64,000 nucleotides of DNA from Betaproteobacteria bacterium (GCA_016194905.1 JACQAP010000028.1:124001-188000), one strand, 5' to 3'. Numbered from the stretch's first letter, positions 43,348-52,731 are shown. Notes: a model not told the origin generated them from the letters alone. Program-made: numbers and translations.

Positions 43348-43539
43348 GGCGCCGGAACATCATTGCGGGTTCGATCGGGAATGTAAGGGGGCGGCTCTCC
43401 CTGGTATTTCGGCGCGTCAACTGCCAAGCTTTAGCCGCCGTGTGCGAGTTCGCCGGCCGGGCGTTTCAAGTTGAAAATCCGCCGGTCCGGCCGCACATAA
43501 GCCGGATTGCTGTCAGACCCCTTATTTGCGGAGAATACG

Positions 43540-44382
43540 ATGCGTTACATAGGCAAGAAAGTCGCCGGCATGCCGGCCACGGATGGCGCCGGCGTGAAAC
43601 TCAAGCGCGTGATCGGCAGTCCCGCCCTGGATATGATCGATCCTTTCCTGATGCTCGACGAATTCGGGTCCGACGACCCGGAGTCCTGGATAGCGGGATT
43701 TCCGGAGCATCCGCACCGCGGCTTCGAAACCGTCACGATCATGCTCGAAGGCCGGGTGAAGCACGCGGATTCGGTGGGCAACCAGGGCGTGATCGAAGCC
43801 GGAGATGTCCAATGGATGACCGCGGGCAGCGGTATCATCCATTCCGAAATGCCAGAGCGCGCCGACGGCAGGTTGCGCGGTTTCCAGCTCTGGGTGAACC
43901 TGCCCGGCAAGCTGAAAATGACTTCACCACGCTACCAGGATGTGAGGGCCTCGCGCATTACCTCGGCATCACACAATGGAGCGACCGTGCGGGTGATCGC
44001 CGGCGAAGGCTTCGGCTTGAAGGGTGCGGCGGACACACTGATTCCGGTGCGCCTGCTCGACGTGGCGATCGAGGCGAATGCGGCCTTCGAGATCGAAGTG
44101 CCGGACGAGCATGCCTGCTTCGTGTATGTCTACGAAGGCGAGGTGCGCGGCACCGGTCGAGACGGCAGCCCCGTCGACATCGCGAGCGGATCTCTTGCCG
44201 TGCTGGTGGGTGCCGGTGGGGTCAGACTGGAAGCGGGCGAGTCGGGCGCGAAACTGCTCTTCGCCGACGGCAAGCCGATCCGCGAACCGATCGCGCGCTA
44301 CGGCCCGTTCGTGATGAACACGCGGGAGGAAGTGCAGAAGGCTTTCGAGGACTACTCACGTGGCGAACTCGTCAGCGCCTGA
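43540..44382 (+). CDS. Pirin family protein
   Basis: A 280-residue bicupin. Metal ligands of pirins are visible in the first cupin: PEHPHRGFETVTIMLEGRVKHADS and GSGIIHSEMPE (two His, one His and a Glu). The second cupin (about 165-260) lacks such ligands, as usual. Pirins bind iron; some have quercetinase activity, others act as redox-dependent regulators. GGAG lies seven bases before the ATG at 43540. Gene stands alone. Confidence 0.9.
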   Translation: MRYIGKKVAGMPATDGAGVKLKRVIGSPALDMIDPFLMLDEFGSDDPESWIAGFPEHPHRGFETVTIMLEGRVKHADSVGNQGVIEAGDVQWMTAGSGIIHSEMPERADGRLRGFQLWVNLPGKLKMTSPRYQDVRASRITSASHNGATVRVIAGEGFGLKGAADTLIPVRLLDVAIEANAAFEIEVPDEHACFVYVYEGEVRGTGRDGSPVDIASGSLAVLVGAGGVRLEAGESGAKLLFADGKPIREPIARYGPFVMNTREEVQKAFEDYSRGELVSA

Positions 44383-44399
44383 GGACGGTGGGCGTATAC

Positions 44400-44474
44400 A
44401 TGGCGGATGTCATGCCGGTCATCCAGCAGGAGATGTTCCGCGCTCTGCAGTTGATGCCGGGGCAAAAGCAGTAG
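44400..44474 (+). CDS. Possible 24-residue microprotein
   Basis: A short frame (MADVMPVIQQEMFRALQLMP plus four residues) follows the pirin stop by 17 bases, with GGTGGG about seven bases before its ATG, and precedes a strong terminator. The sequence is amphipathic-helix-like. There is no further support that it is translated. Confidence 0.25.
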   Translation: MADVMPVIQQEMFRALQLMPGQKQ

Positions 44475-44507
44475 CCGCATGACCGGCAAGCAGGAACGCC
44501 AGGAATT

Positions 44508-44537
44508 CGGGCGGGCATCTCCCCGCCCGTTTTTTTT
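44508..44537 (+). terminator. Rho-independent terminator after the pirin gene
   Basis: CGGGCGGG (44508-44515), a six-base loop, CCCGCCCG (44522-44529) and eight T. Very strong. Confidence 0.95.
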
Positions 44538-44652
44538 GACGCCGGCATACAGCTTGCCGTATCCCGCAAGATTTTCTTGCCGCATTGCAGCCGGTCCGGC
44601 ACAGTATCCGGATTCGCAATGTCCAGCGTCGCAAGCGCTATTCGCAGCCGGC

Positions 44653-44684
44653 CATGGATATGCAAGAACATGGATATGCAAGAA
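44653..44684. repeat. 16-bp perfect tandem direct repeat
   Basis: CATGGATATGCAAGAA occurs twice in direct succession, 34 bases before the ATG of the DUF3617 gene. Spacing of the units is about 1.5 helical turns. It could be a regulatory site or a recent slippage duplication. Confidence 0.9.
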
Positions 44685-44717
44685 TCTGCGCAACTTTTTC
44701 GTCCGGGAAACCGCCAA

Positions 44718-45710
44718 ATGAAAACACTGCCCATAGCAACTTTCCTCGCTGCGCTTTGCTGCACCGCCACTACCGTGTTTGCCGAGGGGCCCGATGAACT
44801 TTGGGAAGTCACCATGAAAATGGAGATGCCCGGCATGCCGGCCATGCCGGCGCGCACCTCGCAGGTTTGCAAAGGCAAGGGCGATCGCGATCCTTCCAAA
44901 ACGGTGGCCAGGGACAGGGACAGCGATTGCAAGATGGTCGACTCCAAGCAGTCCGGTAACAAGAGCACCTGGAAAATGGTTTGCACCAAGCCAAACGCCA
45001 TGACTGTCGTGGGGGATGTCACCTACAACGGGGACAGCTACCAAGGCACGATGAAGATGACCGGAGGGGACATGGATATGACGCAGACCATCTCCGGCAA
45101 GAAAATCGGCAATTGCACTTACGAAGATCCGGCCAAGAGGATCGATGCGGTTCAGGCGCAGAGCAAAGCCGCGATCGCCAAGGAATGCGACAAGCAGATC
45201 GAGAGCCTGCAGCCGTTGATGATCTTCGGCGGCGCGAATCTGCCGGAGGAATCCCTTTATTGCAAGGATCGCAAAGCGGATTTCTGTGCGCGCTCCGCCA
45301 AGGTCGCACAGCAGATGCGGGACCTGGCGGGTTTCTCGGAAGCCAGTCGCAAGTATCCGGAATGGCGCGAAGCCATGAAGGCCTGCGGCACGGATCCGGC
45401 GACGCTGAGCGCACCGCTGTGCAAGGCCGCGGTGGACAAGAAAGACTGGCCTTTCGTTTCTGAAAATTGCCCGGCGGAAGGCCGCGCGGTCGCGCAGCAG
45501 AATTGCACCGGCATGGATTACACCGCGGTACTGGCTTCGCCGTACAAAGAGGTCTGCCAGAAGTACGGCGCCGATCTGGCGAAGAAGAAGGTCGCTGACG
45601 ACAAGGCGAAGTCCGAACCGGCAGCCAAACCCGCGGCCGAGTCCAAACCGAGCGTCGGCGACACGGTCAAGGAAGGCGCGAAGTCGCTCAAGAAACTGCT
45701 GAAGTTCTGA
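44718..45710 (+). CDS. DUF3617-like secreted protein
   Basis: A 330-residue exported protein: signal peptide residues 1-22 (cleavage after VFAE-like Ala). The N-terminal part matches the DUF3617 pattern (ELWEVTMKMEMPGMPAMPARTSQVC, then a Cys-rich TWKMVCTKP and GDVTYNGDSYQGTMKM). The C-terminal half (about 140-290) has regularly spaced Cys (ECDKQIESLQ, LYCKDRKADFCAR, KACGTDP, PLCKAAV, NCPAEG, QNCTG, VCQKYG) suggesting several disulfides, and the tail is Lys/Ala-rich. DUF3617 proteins are periplasmic and of unknown role. The next gene begins ten bases after the stop. Confidence 0.8.
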   Translation: MKTLPIATFLAALCCTATTVFAEGPDELWEVTMKMEMPGMPAMPARTSQVCKGKGDRDPSKTVARDRDSDCKMVDSKQSGNKSTWKMVCTKPNAMTVVGDVTYNGDSYQGTMKMTGGDMDMTQTISGKKIGNCTYEDPAKRIDAVQAQSKAAIAKECDKQIESLQPLMIFGGANLPEESLYCKDRKADFCARSAKVAQQMRDLAGFSEASRKYPEWREAMKACGTDPATLSAPLCKAAVDKKDWPFVSENCPAEGRAVAQQNCTGMDYTAVLASPYKEVCQKYGADLAKKKVADDKAKSEPAAKPAAESKPSVGDTVKEGAKSLKKLLKF

Positions 45711-45719
45711 TCTTCGCGC

Positions 45720-46535
45720 GTGCGGGCCGGTCGGCGTTTTGTTGGTATCCTCGCCTGCTGGTTCGCCAGTTTTCCGGCGGCCGCCGCGACCGATCCGTTC
45801 CCGGAACTCGCCGACGCCTATCTGGTGCAGATCGGCGAGCGCGATCTGTGGGCCGGTCAGGCCGACAAGCGTCTCCCCCCGGCCAGCCTGACCAAGGTCA
45901 TGACCGCGCTGCTGGTGCTGGAAGACTACCGGCCGGCACAGATCGTCACCGTCAGCAAATCGGCCGCGCAGGCCACGGGTTCGCGAATCCGACTCAAAAC
46001 CGGCGACAAGCTCTCGGTCGAGGCATTGCTGGCCGCGACCTTGATTGCTTCCGCAAACGACGCCTGTGCGGCACTCGCCGAATTCAAGGCCGGCAGCGTT
46101 GAGGCTTTCGTCGCGAAAATGAACGCGCGTGCGCAAACGCTCGGCCTGGGGAATACCCATTTCTCCAATCCCTGCGGCCTCGATGCCGCGGAGCACTATT
46201 CGAGCGCAAACGATCTTGCCCGGATTGCACACGCAGCGCTGGCGCATCCGGAATTCGCCGAACTTGTTGCAAAGTCCGAGGATGAAATCACGACTGCTGA
46301 CGGCAGACGCCGCTTCCGCTTCAAGAACAAGAACGCCCTGATCGGGAGCTACGCGCCCGCCATCGGCGTAAAGACCGGTTATACCAGCCGTGCCGGCAAA
46401 TGCCTGATCGCGCTGGCGCGCAAAGAGGGCGCGCAAGTCCTGCTGGTCATGCTGAACGCGAAAAGCCGCTGGTGGGATGCAATCGGCATCATCGAGAACG
46501 CTTTCGACGAAGCCGGCACCCATGCCGCGCATTAA
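45720..46535 (+). CDS. D-alanyl-D-alanine carboxypeptidase (PBP5/6 type)
   Basis: A 271-residue serine carboxypeptidase that trims peptidoglycan pentapeptides. Active-site motifs: S56-L-T-K59, S111-A-N113 and K218-T-G220. A signal peptide covers residues 1-23. The protein ends shortly after the catalytic domain and lacks the second beta domain and the amphipathic membrane anchor of DacA, so it may be soluble in the periplasm. It starts with GTG ten bases after the DUF3617 gene and overlaps the next gene by 14 bases. Confidence 0.9.
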   Translation: MRAGRRFVGILACWFASFPAAAATDPFPELADAYLVQIGERDLWAGQADKRLPPASLTKVMTALLVLEDYRPAQIVTVSKSAAQATGSRIRLKTGDKLSVEALLAATLIASANDACAALAEFKAGSVEAFVAKMNARAQTLGLGNTHFSNPCGLDAAEHYSSANDLARIAHAALAHPEFAELVAKSEDEITTADGRRRFRFKNKNALIGSYAPAIGVKTGYTSRAGKCLIALARKEGAQVLLVMLNAKSRWWDAIGIIENAFDEAGTHAAH

Positions 46536-47871
46536 GTCGACCGCACCCGTGGTCGTGGCCGTCGCGGTGCTGCTGGCGTACTTCAACGCGCTGACCGGGA
46601 TCTTCCAGTTCGATGACTACAACGTCATCGTCAACAATCCGGCCGTGCATTCTCTCGCGGCGTGGCGGGATTCCATGCCCGGCATGCGTCCGCTGCTAAA
46701 GATTTCCTATGCACTGAACTGGACGGTCGACGCCGGACCGTTCGGTTTCCATCTCTTCAATGTCCTCGTGCACGCCATCAATGCGGTGCTGGTCTACCGG
46801 TTGCTGCTCGCGTTGCGCGAGGAAAGAGCCGGCACGGACTGGGCGCCGCTTGTGGGCGCGTTGCTGTTCGCGCTGCATCCGGTGCAAACCGAAGCCGCGA
46901 CTTACGTTTCCGGTCGTTCGGTGTCGTTGATGGCGCTGTTCTATCTCGGAGCCGTGCTGGCGTGGTTGCACGCGGACAGGACGCCGAGTCCGCGAGCCTG
47001 GAGAGGACTGTCGGCGGGGTTGTTCGGCGCAGCGCTGCTGGTGAAAGAAACGGCTGTCACGCTGCCGTTCGCTTTGCTGCTGCTGGATGCTGTTCGCGCG
47101 CGGTATCAGTTCACAGCAGGGCGGATGTTGCGCCGCCAGACCTGGCACTGGCTGATGTTGATCGGCGGGTTGCTCGTCATGGCCGCCAGTCCGACCTATC
47201 GCCATTTGCTCGACGTGAGCCTCTCCACCCGGGGCGTGATCGATAATCTGCTGATGCAGGCGAACGCGGTGTGCTATCTCGCCGGGCAACTGCTCCTGCC
47301 GTGGCGCGTGAATATCGATCCGGATCTGCCGATGAGGACTGCACTTTCGCCGACCCAGGCGTTGCAGATACTCGCGATCATCGTCATCGTCGTCGCCGGA
47401 TTGCGCAATCTGCGCCGGCGCGCGTGGCTGGCTTTCGCCGTCCTCTGGTTTTTTCTTCATCTGCTGCCGACAAATTCGCTGCTGCCGAGGCTCGACGTCG
47501 CCAACGACCGCCAGCTCTACATCGCGTCGATCGGCGTGTTCTTCGCGGTCGGCATCGGTGTGGAGAAGTTATCTCTGCGCGCGAATCGTCGCTGGCTGGT
47601 CGGTGCGGTAACGGCCTTGGTGTTGCTCGGGCTCGGTTTCGCCACGGTGCAGCGAAACCGGATCTACGGATCGGCCGTGGCATTCTGGGAAGATGCAGCG
47701 ATGAAATCGCCCGGCAAGCCACGCGTCGCCAACAATCTCGGCTACGCCTACCAGCAGACCGGCCGCTTCGCGGAAGCAAAGCTCGCCTATCGGCACGCCA
47801 TTGAACTCGATCCCGATTATTGGAAAGCGCGTATCAACCTCGATGCGCTCGAGTCCGCCCAGCCGCGTTGA
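46522..47871 (+). CDS. Multispanning membrane protein with TPR motif (TMTC-like)
   Basis: A 449-residue protein with about ten membrane helices and a C-terminal TPR pair (RVANNLGYAYQQTGRFAEAKLAYRHAIELDPDYWKARINL). The first periplasmic loop has FQFDDYNVIVNNPAVHSL and RPLLKISYALN, with Asp-Asp near the N-terminus as in glycosyltransferases of the GT-C/TMTC group, and the helices include HAINAVLVYRLL and LHPVQTEAATYVSGR. A protein or lipid O-glycosyltransferase is plausible but unproven. It overlaps the carboxypeptidase gene by 14 bases and ends four bases from a convergent transporter gene. Confidence 0.8.
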   Translation: MPRIKSTAPVVVAVAVLLAYFNALTGIFQFDDYNVIVNNPAVHSLAAWRDSMPGMRPLLKISYALNWTVDAGPFGFHLFNVLVHAINAVLVYRLLLALREERAGTDWAPLVGALLFALHPVQTEAATYVSGRSVSLMALFYLGAVLAWLHADRTPSPRAWRGLSAGLFGAALLVKETAVTLPFALLLLDAVRARYQFTAGRMLRRQTWHWLMLIGGLLVMAASPTYRHLLDVSLSTRGVIDNLLMQANAVCYLAGQLLLPWRVNIDPDLPMRTALSPTQALQILAIIVIVVAGLRNLRRRAWLAFAVLWFFLHLLPTNSLLPRLDVANDRQLYIASIGVFFAVGIGVEKLSLRANRRWLVGAVTALVLLGLGFATVQRNRIYGSAVAFWEDAAMKSPGKPRVANNLGYAYQQTGRFAEAKLAYRHAIELDPDYWKARINLDALESAQPR

Positions 47872-47875
47872 ATGG

Positions 47876-49177
47876 TCAGGCCGGCTGCCCGGCGGTGCGC
47901 AGCCGGGCGACCCTGCGGCCCACAATCACCGCCACGATCGAGCCTGTCAGCAGGCACAGCGAGAGGAAGATCAGGCCGGCCTGGAAGCCGCCGAAGTGAT
48001 CCTTGAGCCAGCCCACCGCGAACGGCCCGACGAAGCCGCCCAGGTTGCCTACGGAGTTGATGAAGGCGATTCCGCCCGCCGCCGCAACGCCTGAAAGATA
48101 GCTGGTCGGCATCGACCAGAACACGGGTTGCGAGCAATAGAGGCCGATCGCCGCCACGGTCATAGCGGCCATTGCGAGCACCGGATCGCCGGCGTATGCG
48201 CTGCAGATCAACCCGACGCTCGCCAGCGCCAGCGGCCCCGCGCAATGCCAGACACGTTCCCCGGTCTTGTCCGAATGGCGCGACCACAGGACCATGCAGA
48301 CGGTCGCAACCAGATAAGGGATGGCCATGACGAGGCCGATATCGAGCGGATCCTTCAAGCCCATACCCTTGATGATCTGCGGCATCCACAAGGCCAGGCC
48401 GTAGATGCCGATGGCGAGAGAGGTGTAGACGACCGCGAACAACAGGACCTTCGGATTCGCGAGCGTTTGCCAGATGGTCAGGTGCTTGGTCTCCATGCGC
48501 GTCGCAGCCTCGCGCTCGAGCGTTTCTGACAGATGCTTTTTCTCGCCATCGGTCAGCCAGCGCGCGTTGGCGGGCCGGTCGATCACCACCTTCAGCGTGA
48601 TGAAGCCGAGCAGCACCGAGGGAAGGCCTTCGACGATAAACAGCCACCGCCAGCCGGGGTAGCCCATGGTGCCGTCGAAGAATTTCAGAATCAGGCCGGC
48701 GAGGGGCGCGGCGATGGTGTTGTTGAGCGGGCTGATGATCAGGAAGAGGCCGAAGATGCGCCCGCGGTATTGCGCCGGGAACCATAGCGTCAGGTAATAG
48801 ATCACGCCGGGGAAAAAGCCAGCCTCCGCGACGCCGAGCAGGAAGCGCGTCCACTTGAAACTGGTCTCGCTGCCGATGAAACCCATCGCCATCGCCACGA
48901 TGCCCCAGCTCACCATGATGCGGGCGAACCAGACGCGCGCGCCCACCTTCGAAAGGATCAGGTTGCTCGGTACCTCGCCGAGGAAATAGCCCACGAAGAA
49001 CAAGCCCGCGCCCCAGCCATAGGCCGTCGCCGTGAATCCGAGCTCGGCATTCATCGTCAGCGCCGCGAACCCGACGTTGAGCCGGTCGATGATGCAGATC
49101 AGATAGGTCAACAGCAGGAATGGCAACACGCGCCACGCCATTTTGCGCACGAGCGCCTTTTCTTCGACCTGCGTCAT
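47876..49177 (-). CDS. MFS transporter (anion:cation symporter type)
   Basis: A 433-residue major facilitator with 12 helices. RLNVGFAALTMNAELGFTATAYGWGAGLFFVGYF and GVAEAGFFPGVIYYLTLWFPAQYRGRIFG are typical of the ACS branch (tartrate, phthalate, glucarate and 4-hydroxyphenylacetate carriers), usually proton-coupled uptake of organic anions. AGGAGAG precedes the ATG. A family B element separates it from the dienelactone hydrolase gene upstream on the same strand; both may belong to one catabolic unit. Confidence 0.9.
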   Translation of the reverse strand: MTQVEEKALVRKMAWRVLPFLLLTYLICIIDRLNVGFAALTMNAELGFTATAYGWGAGLFFVGYFLGEVPSNLILSKVGARVWFARIMVSWGIVAMAMGFIGSETSFKWTRFLLGVAEAGFFPGVIYYLTLWFPAQYRGRIFGLFLIISPLNNTIAAPLAGLILKFFDGTMGYPGWRWLFIVEGLPSVLLGFITLKVVIDRPANARWLTDGEKKHLSETLEREAATRMETKHLTIWQTLANPKVLLFAVVYTSLAIGIYGLALWMPQIIKGMGLKDPLDIGLVMAIPYLVATVCMVLWSRHSDKTGERVWHCAGPLALASVGLICSAYAGDPVLAMAAMTVAAIGLYCSQPVFWSMPTSYLSGVAAAGGIAFINSVGNLGGFVGPFAVGWLKDHFGGFQAGLIFLSLCLLTGSIVAVIVGRRVARLRTAGQPA

Positions 49178-49218
49178 GTTCTCTCCTCTTGTTAATTCTT
49201 ACTTCTTGTTAACCCAAC

Positions 49219-49380
49219 TAACCGCAAAGGCGCGAAGGCGCAAAGTAAACGCAAAGAAAAACGAATGAAAACCGGTCAGAAAACAACCCACCTCTGAATT
49301 GGAATGTGTTTGAGTTTATTACCCGTTCGTTGTCAATGCTTCCCTTCGCGTTTCCTTTGCGCCTTCGCGCCTTTGCGGTG
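49219..49380. repeat. Palindromic intergenic element, family B, copy 2
   Basis: The left arm (49219-49257) has AACCGCAAAGGCGCGAAGG and GCAAAG units; the right arm (49340-49379) has CTTCGCGTTTCC, CTTTGCGCC and TTCGCGCCTTTGCGGT. The spacer is about 80 bases. It lies between the MFS gene start and the stop codon of the hydrolase gene upstream. Confidence 0.88.
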
Positions 49381-49399
49381 AAGGGTTATCCGCGGAGGG

Positions 49400-50656
49400 T
49401 CAGCTCTTGCCTTCGCTCTTGGCCCAGTTCTTCATCAGCATGTTGGACGGGAAGTTCTCGTCCACGAGTTTCCGGGCCGTTTCCGCGCCGGAAATCGGCA
49501 GGCCGTTCTTCTTCGGGTCGAGCAGACCGATCTGCACCAGCACCGAAGCCTGGTCCCAGTAGATGTGTTCGTGATAGAGCTTGTCGCCGCGGAAATTGAC
49601 GATCGCCACCAGCGGAATCTCGACGTACTTGCCGGTGGGCGCGACGCCGGGCAGCATCCAGTCGATCTCGATGTCGTGCGTGAAACAGAACAGCATCTCG
49701 TCGACCAGCCGGTCCGCGCCGATGGTGCGCGAGATCGGGATCAGCTTGGTGTCTTTTGGCGTGGTCGGAATGAAGTGATGTTTGTAGAAGCGCTTCAGGT
49801 GATCGTGGCCGACGCCGCCGGTCAGGGTCGGGATGTGATTGACGTAGGGTTGCGCGACCATGGTCTTCATGGTCGCGTCGACATCGCGCGTGCCGAACTC
49901 GTGCATCGTGTGCAGTTCCCACAATGCGGACAAGTCGTAGTGCGGGCCCATGACCCTGCGGAACAGCGCGATCGAGCGCGAATGCGCCATCATCGACGCC
50001 GGCCGGTCGTAATGCATGCCGCCGGTGCGGGCGAAGGCGTGGTCGACGCCGGGGTAGATGTAGATTTCGACGTTGGCGTTGTCCTTGAACGCGTTCTTGA
50101 TCTTTTCCACGGCTTCCGGCGGCGCGTATTTATCCTCGGCGGCGAAGTGCAGCACCATCGGCACCTTGATCCTGGTCGCTTCGTTCAGGTATTTCTCGAT
50201 GGTCACGCCGTAGTAGCCGACCGCGCAATCCACACCGGAGCGCGCTGCCGCCAGATAGGCGAGCCGGCCGCCGAGACAGAAGCCGAGCGCGCCGACCTTG
50301 CCGGCCACTTCCGGCCGGGTGCGCAAGGTGCGCACCGCGGCGGTGATGTCTTCCATTCCCCTGTCGATGTCGAAGCGCTGAAGAAAATCAAAAGCCTTTT
50401 TCCACTCTTCCTCGGTGTAGCCGAGATCGACGTCTTTCTCCAGCCGCCAGAACAGGTCCGGCGCTAGCACCACGTAACCTTCCTCGGCGTAATAATCGGC
50501 GACTTCGCGGATGTAAGCGTTGATGCCGAAGATTTCCTGGCACAGCACGATGCCGGGGCCCTTGCCCGACGCGGGAACGGCGAGGTAACCCCTGAATTTT
50601 CCGCCATCCGCGGCTTTGATCTCGATCCATTGCCCTGTCCTGTTTGGCCCGGCCAT
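49400..50656 (-). CDS. Dienelactone hydrolase fused to a SnoaL-like domain
   Basis: A 418-residue two-domain protein. Residues 1-240 are a dienelactone hydrolase: nucleophile C127 in GFCLGGR, the helper Glu at 41 (CQEIFG), D175 in FAAEDKYAP and H206 in PGVDHAFAR. Residues about 260-410 form a SnoaL/NTF2-like domain (HEFGTRDVDATMKTM, FYKHHFIPTTP and WMLPGVAPTGKYVEIPLVAIVNFRGDKLYHEHIYWDQASVLVQIGL). The first opens enol-lactones from aromatic ring cleavage; the second type often acts as cyclase or isomerase. ATG at 50656 follows GGGAG at seven bases. A fused lactone-handling enzyme is inferred. Confidence 0.88.
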   Translation of the reverse strand: MAGPNRTGQWIEIKAADGGKFRGYLAVPASGKGPGIVLCQEIFGINAYIREVADYYAEEGYVVLAPDLFWRLEKDVDLGYTEEEWKKAFDFLQRFDIDRGMEDITAAVRTLRTRPEVAGKVGALGFCLGGRLAYLAAARSGVDCAVGYYGVTIEKYLNEATRIKVPMVLHFAAEDKYAPPEAVEKIKNAFKDNANVEIYIYPGVDHAFARTGGMHYDRPASMMAHSRSIALFRRVMGPHYDLSALWELHTMHEFGTRDVDATMKTMVAQPYVNHIPTLTGGVGHDHLKRFYKHHFIPTTPKDTKLIPISRTIGADRLVDEMLFCFTHDIEIDWMLPGVAPTGKYVEIPLVAIVNFRGDKLYHEHIYWDQASVLVQIGLLDPKKNGLPISGAETARKLVDENFPSNMLMKNWAKSEGKS

Positions 50657-50922
50657 ATCGTTTCTCCCGGATATCATGTCACTGTGCTTGTTGCAGCGCG
50701 GCGTCCGCGCGTCAAAAACATGCCGCCCCTTGTACCGTGCGAAACAGCGCCGTGTCAAACCGGCCATCCGTCGCGACGGCGGCAGGGCGCGGCTTGACAA
50801 AACACCCCCTGCCACCTAGATTCCGGCGGGTCATTCGCCATAAAAACAACCGGCGAGCCCGCATCCGACCGGACTGCGTCCATCGCATTCAGCCAGTTGC
50901 AACTAACTCGGGGAGAACTACC

Positions 50923-52470
50923 ATGATTCCGTTTACGCGCCGCCGCTTTTTGCAGGCGACCGGTGCCGCGGCCTTGACCGCGCCGCTCGCCAATTCGCTG
51001 CTCGTTCCGACCGAAGCCCACGCACAAGCGGGCGGGGTTCTCAGCATTGCGTACAACGTCGCCCTGCCATCTTGGGATCCGACTACCGGTCCGTCGGCGG
51101 TGAACCCGACCATCCAGTCGCTCTACAAAGCGGTGTTCGATTCCTACATCGATCAGAACCCGGACCTGTCCTTCAAGCCGGGACTGCTCACAAAGTGGGG
51201 CTGGAACAAGGACAAGACCAAGGTCGAGATGGAAGTGCGCAAAGGCGCTTTCTGGCACGACGGCAGCCCGGTCACGCCGGAAGACGTGGTGTGGTCGCTG
51301 GAGCGCGCCGGGGACCCCAACAGCGGCAATCCGATCCAGTTCGTCTGGGGCAAGATCGGCAACTTCGGGATCGACGGCCAGAAGATCACGGCCGACGTCA
51401 AGGAATTCGAGCCGTCTCTGTTCAAGTGGATGGCGTTCCTGACCGGTTACGTGTTGCCCAAGAAGGCCTACACCGCGGCCGGCGCGCAGGGATGGGAAAG
51501 CAAGCCGATCGGCAGCGGCCCTTACATGGTCGAGAAGTTCGAGCGCAATGCCTTCATCCGTCTCAAGGCCTTCCCGAAATACTGGGGACCGAAGCCCGCG
51601 TTCGAGACCGTCGTGTTCAAGCTGGTGGGCGATGCATCCGCGCGCGTGGCGGAGATCGAGAGCGGCTCTTCCGACCTCACCCTGGAAGTGCCTTACGAAG
51701 AATTCGACCGGCTGACGAAGAAGAGCGGGCTGACCGGCGTTGCCCATCCGGTCTCCGACATCGGCATGATCTTCATCACCAATGTCGAGCCGATGCTGGA
51801 CAAGAACGTGCGCCTGGCGATGATTCATTCAATCGACAAGAAATCGATCGTCGGCAAACTGCTGCGCGGTTACGGCACGGTGATCGACACGCTGGAGGCG
51901 CCCCAGTATGCGGCTTTCGATCCTTCGATCAAGGTCAAATACGATCCGGAGCTGGCGAAACAGTTGCTCGCCAGGTCCGGATTTTCAACATCGAAGCCCG
52001 TGAAGTTCACGATCCAGACCACCCGCGGCTTCAAGCCGAAGGATTACGAAATGATCCAGGCGGTGGTCGGCATGTGGCGCAAGGTCGGCATCGAAGCCAG
52101 TATCGAAACCTACGAAATCGCCAAGCACTTCGAACTGCGCATGCGCCACGGCCTGGCGCCGGCGGCGTTCTACAACTGGGGCAACTCGATCGGCGATCCG
52201 TCGACGTCCACCGGCTTCGCCATGTTCAGCCATTCGCCGCATTCCGCGTGGAAGACCGAGGACGTGGACAAGACGATCGGGCCGTTGTGGGGCGAGAAGA
52301 ACGAGAAGAAGCGCATCGAAGGCTACAAGGCTGCAGATCGTTATATCGCCAGGAACGGCTACGTCATCCCGCTGCTGCAATATTCACAGCCGGTGGTGCA
52401 CAAGAGTAGCATCAAGTTCACGCCCCACGTCGCCGGGTTCATCCTGCCCCAGTCCATCAAGCCGGCTTAG
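50923..52470 (+). CDS. ABC transporter substrate-binding protein (peptide/nickel family 5)
   Basis: A 515-residue periplasmic binding protein. The N-terminus RRRFLQATGAAALTAPLA is a twin-arginine signal, unusual but known for this family, with cleavage near AHAQ. Family-5 stretches: KWGWNKDKTKVEMEVRKGAFWHDGSPVTPEDVVWSLER and VRLAMIHSIDKKSIVGKLLRGYG. GGGGAGAAC precedes the ATG. The matching permease and ATPase genes follow only after a palindromic element and an oppositely oriented Omp85 gene (54646-58173). It would bind an oligopeptide or other small organic ligand. Confidence 0.9.
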   Translation: MIPFTRRRFLQATGAAALTAPLANSLLVPTEAHAQAGGVLSIAYNVALPSWDPTTGPSAVNPTIQSLYKAVFDSYIDQNPDLSFKPGLLTKWGWNKDKTKVEMEVRKGAFWHDGSPVTPEDVVWSLERAGDPNSGNPIQFVWGKIGNFGIDGQKITADVKEFEPSLFKWMAFLTGYVLPKKAYTAAGAQGWESKPIGSGPYMVEKFERNAFIRLKAFPKYWGPKPAFETVVFKLVGDASARVAEIESGSSDLTLEVPYEEFDRLTKKSGLTGVAHPVSDIGMIFITNVEPMLDKNVRLAMIHSIDKKSIVGKLLRGYGTVIDTLEAPQYAAFDPSIKVKYDPELAKQLLARSGFSTSKPVKFTIQTTRGFKPKDYEMIQAVVGMWRKVGIEASIETYEIAKHFELRMRHGLAPAAFYNWGNSIGDPSTSTGFAMFSHSPHSAWKTEDVDKTIGPLWGEKNEKKRIEGYKAADRYIARNGYVIPLLQYSQPVVHKSSIKFTPHVAGFILPQSIKPA

Positions 52471-52478
52471 TGCATACA

Positions 52479-52731
52479 CCCAACACAGCAGCTTCAGCTC
52501 CAAGTGTTCCCTTGAGTGTTTCACCTTAAGGCGCAGAGGGCGCGGAGGACGCAGAGGTTAAGCAAGACGAGAAGTGGCGAACAACTGGAAACATGGCCCA
52601 TGCGGAATTATCGGCGGCTGTTTCTCAAGTTATCGTTATCTTTGATTTTCTCTGCGTCCTCTGTGCTCTCCGTGCCTTAAGGTGAAACACTCAAGGGAAC
52701 ACTTGGAGCTGAAGCTGCTGCGTTGGGTTTT
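52479..52731. repeat. Palindromic intergenic element, family A, copy 3 (near complete)
   Basis: The left arm (52479-52557) and right arm (52650-52731) are nearly perfect reverse complements over about 79 bases: CCCAACACAGCAGCTTCAGC, CCAAGTGTTCCCTTGAGTG, TTTCACCTTAAGG, then GCAGAGGGCGCGGAGGACGC. The spacer is about 92 bases. This is the most complete copy of the family. It begins nine bases after the binding-protein stop codon and ends about 13 bases before the Omp85 stop codon. Confidence 0.95.

Noticed and set aside
44352-46586. 744-codon minus-strand open frame
   Set aside because: It lies opposite the DUF3617, carboxypeptidase and part of the TMTC-like genes, all of which have motifs; the reading is an artefact.
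50644-50922. N-terminal extension of the peptide-binding protein
   Set aside because: The frame is open upstream but the twin-arginine signal and GGGGAG place the start at 50923.
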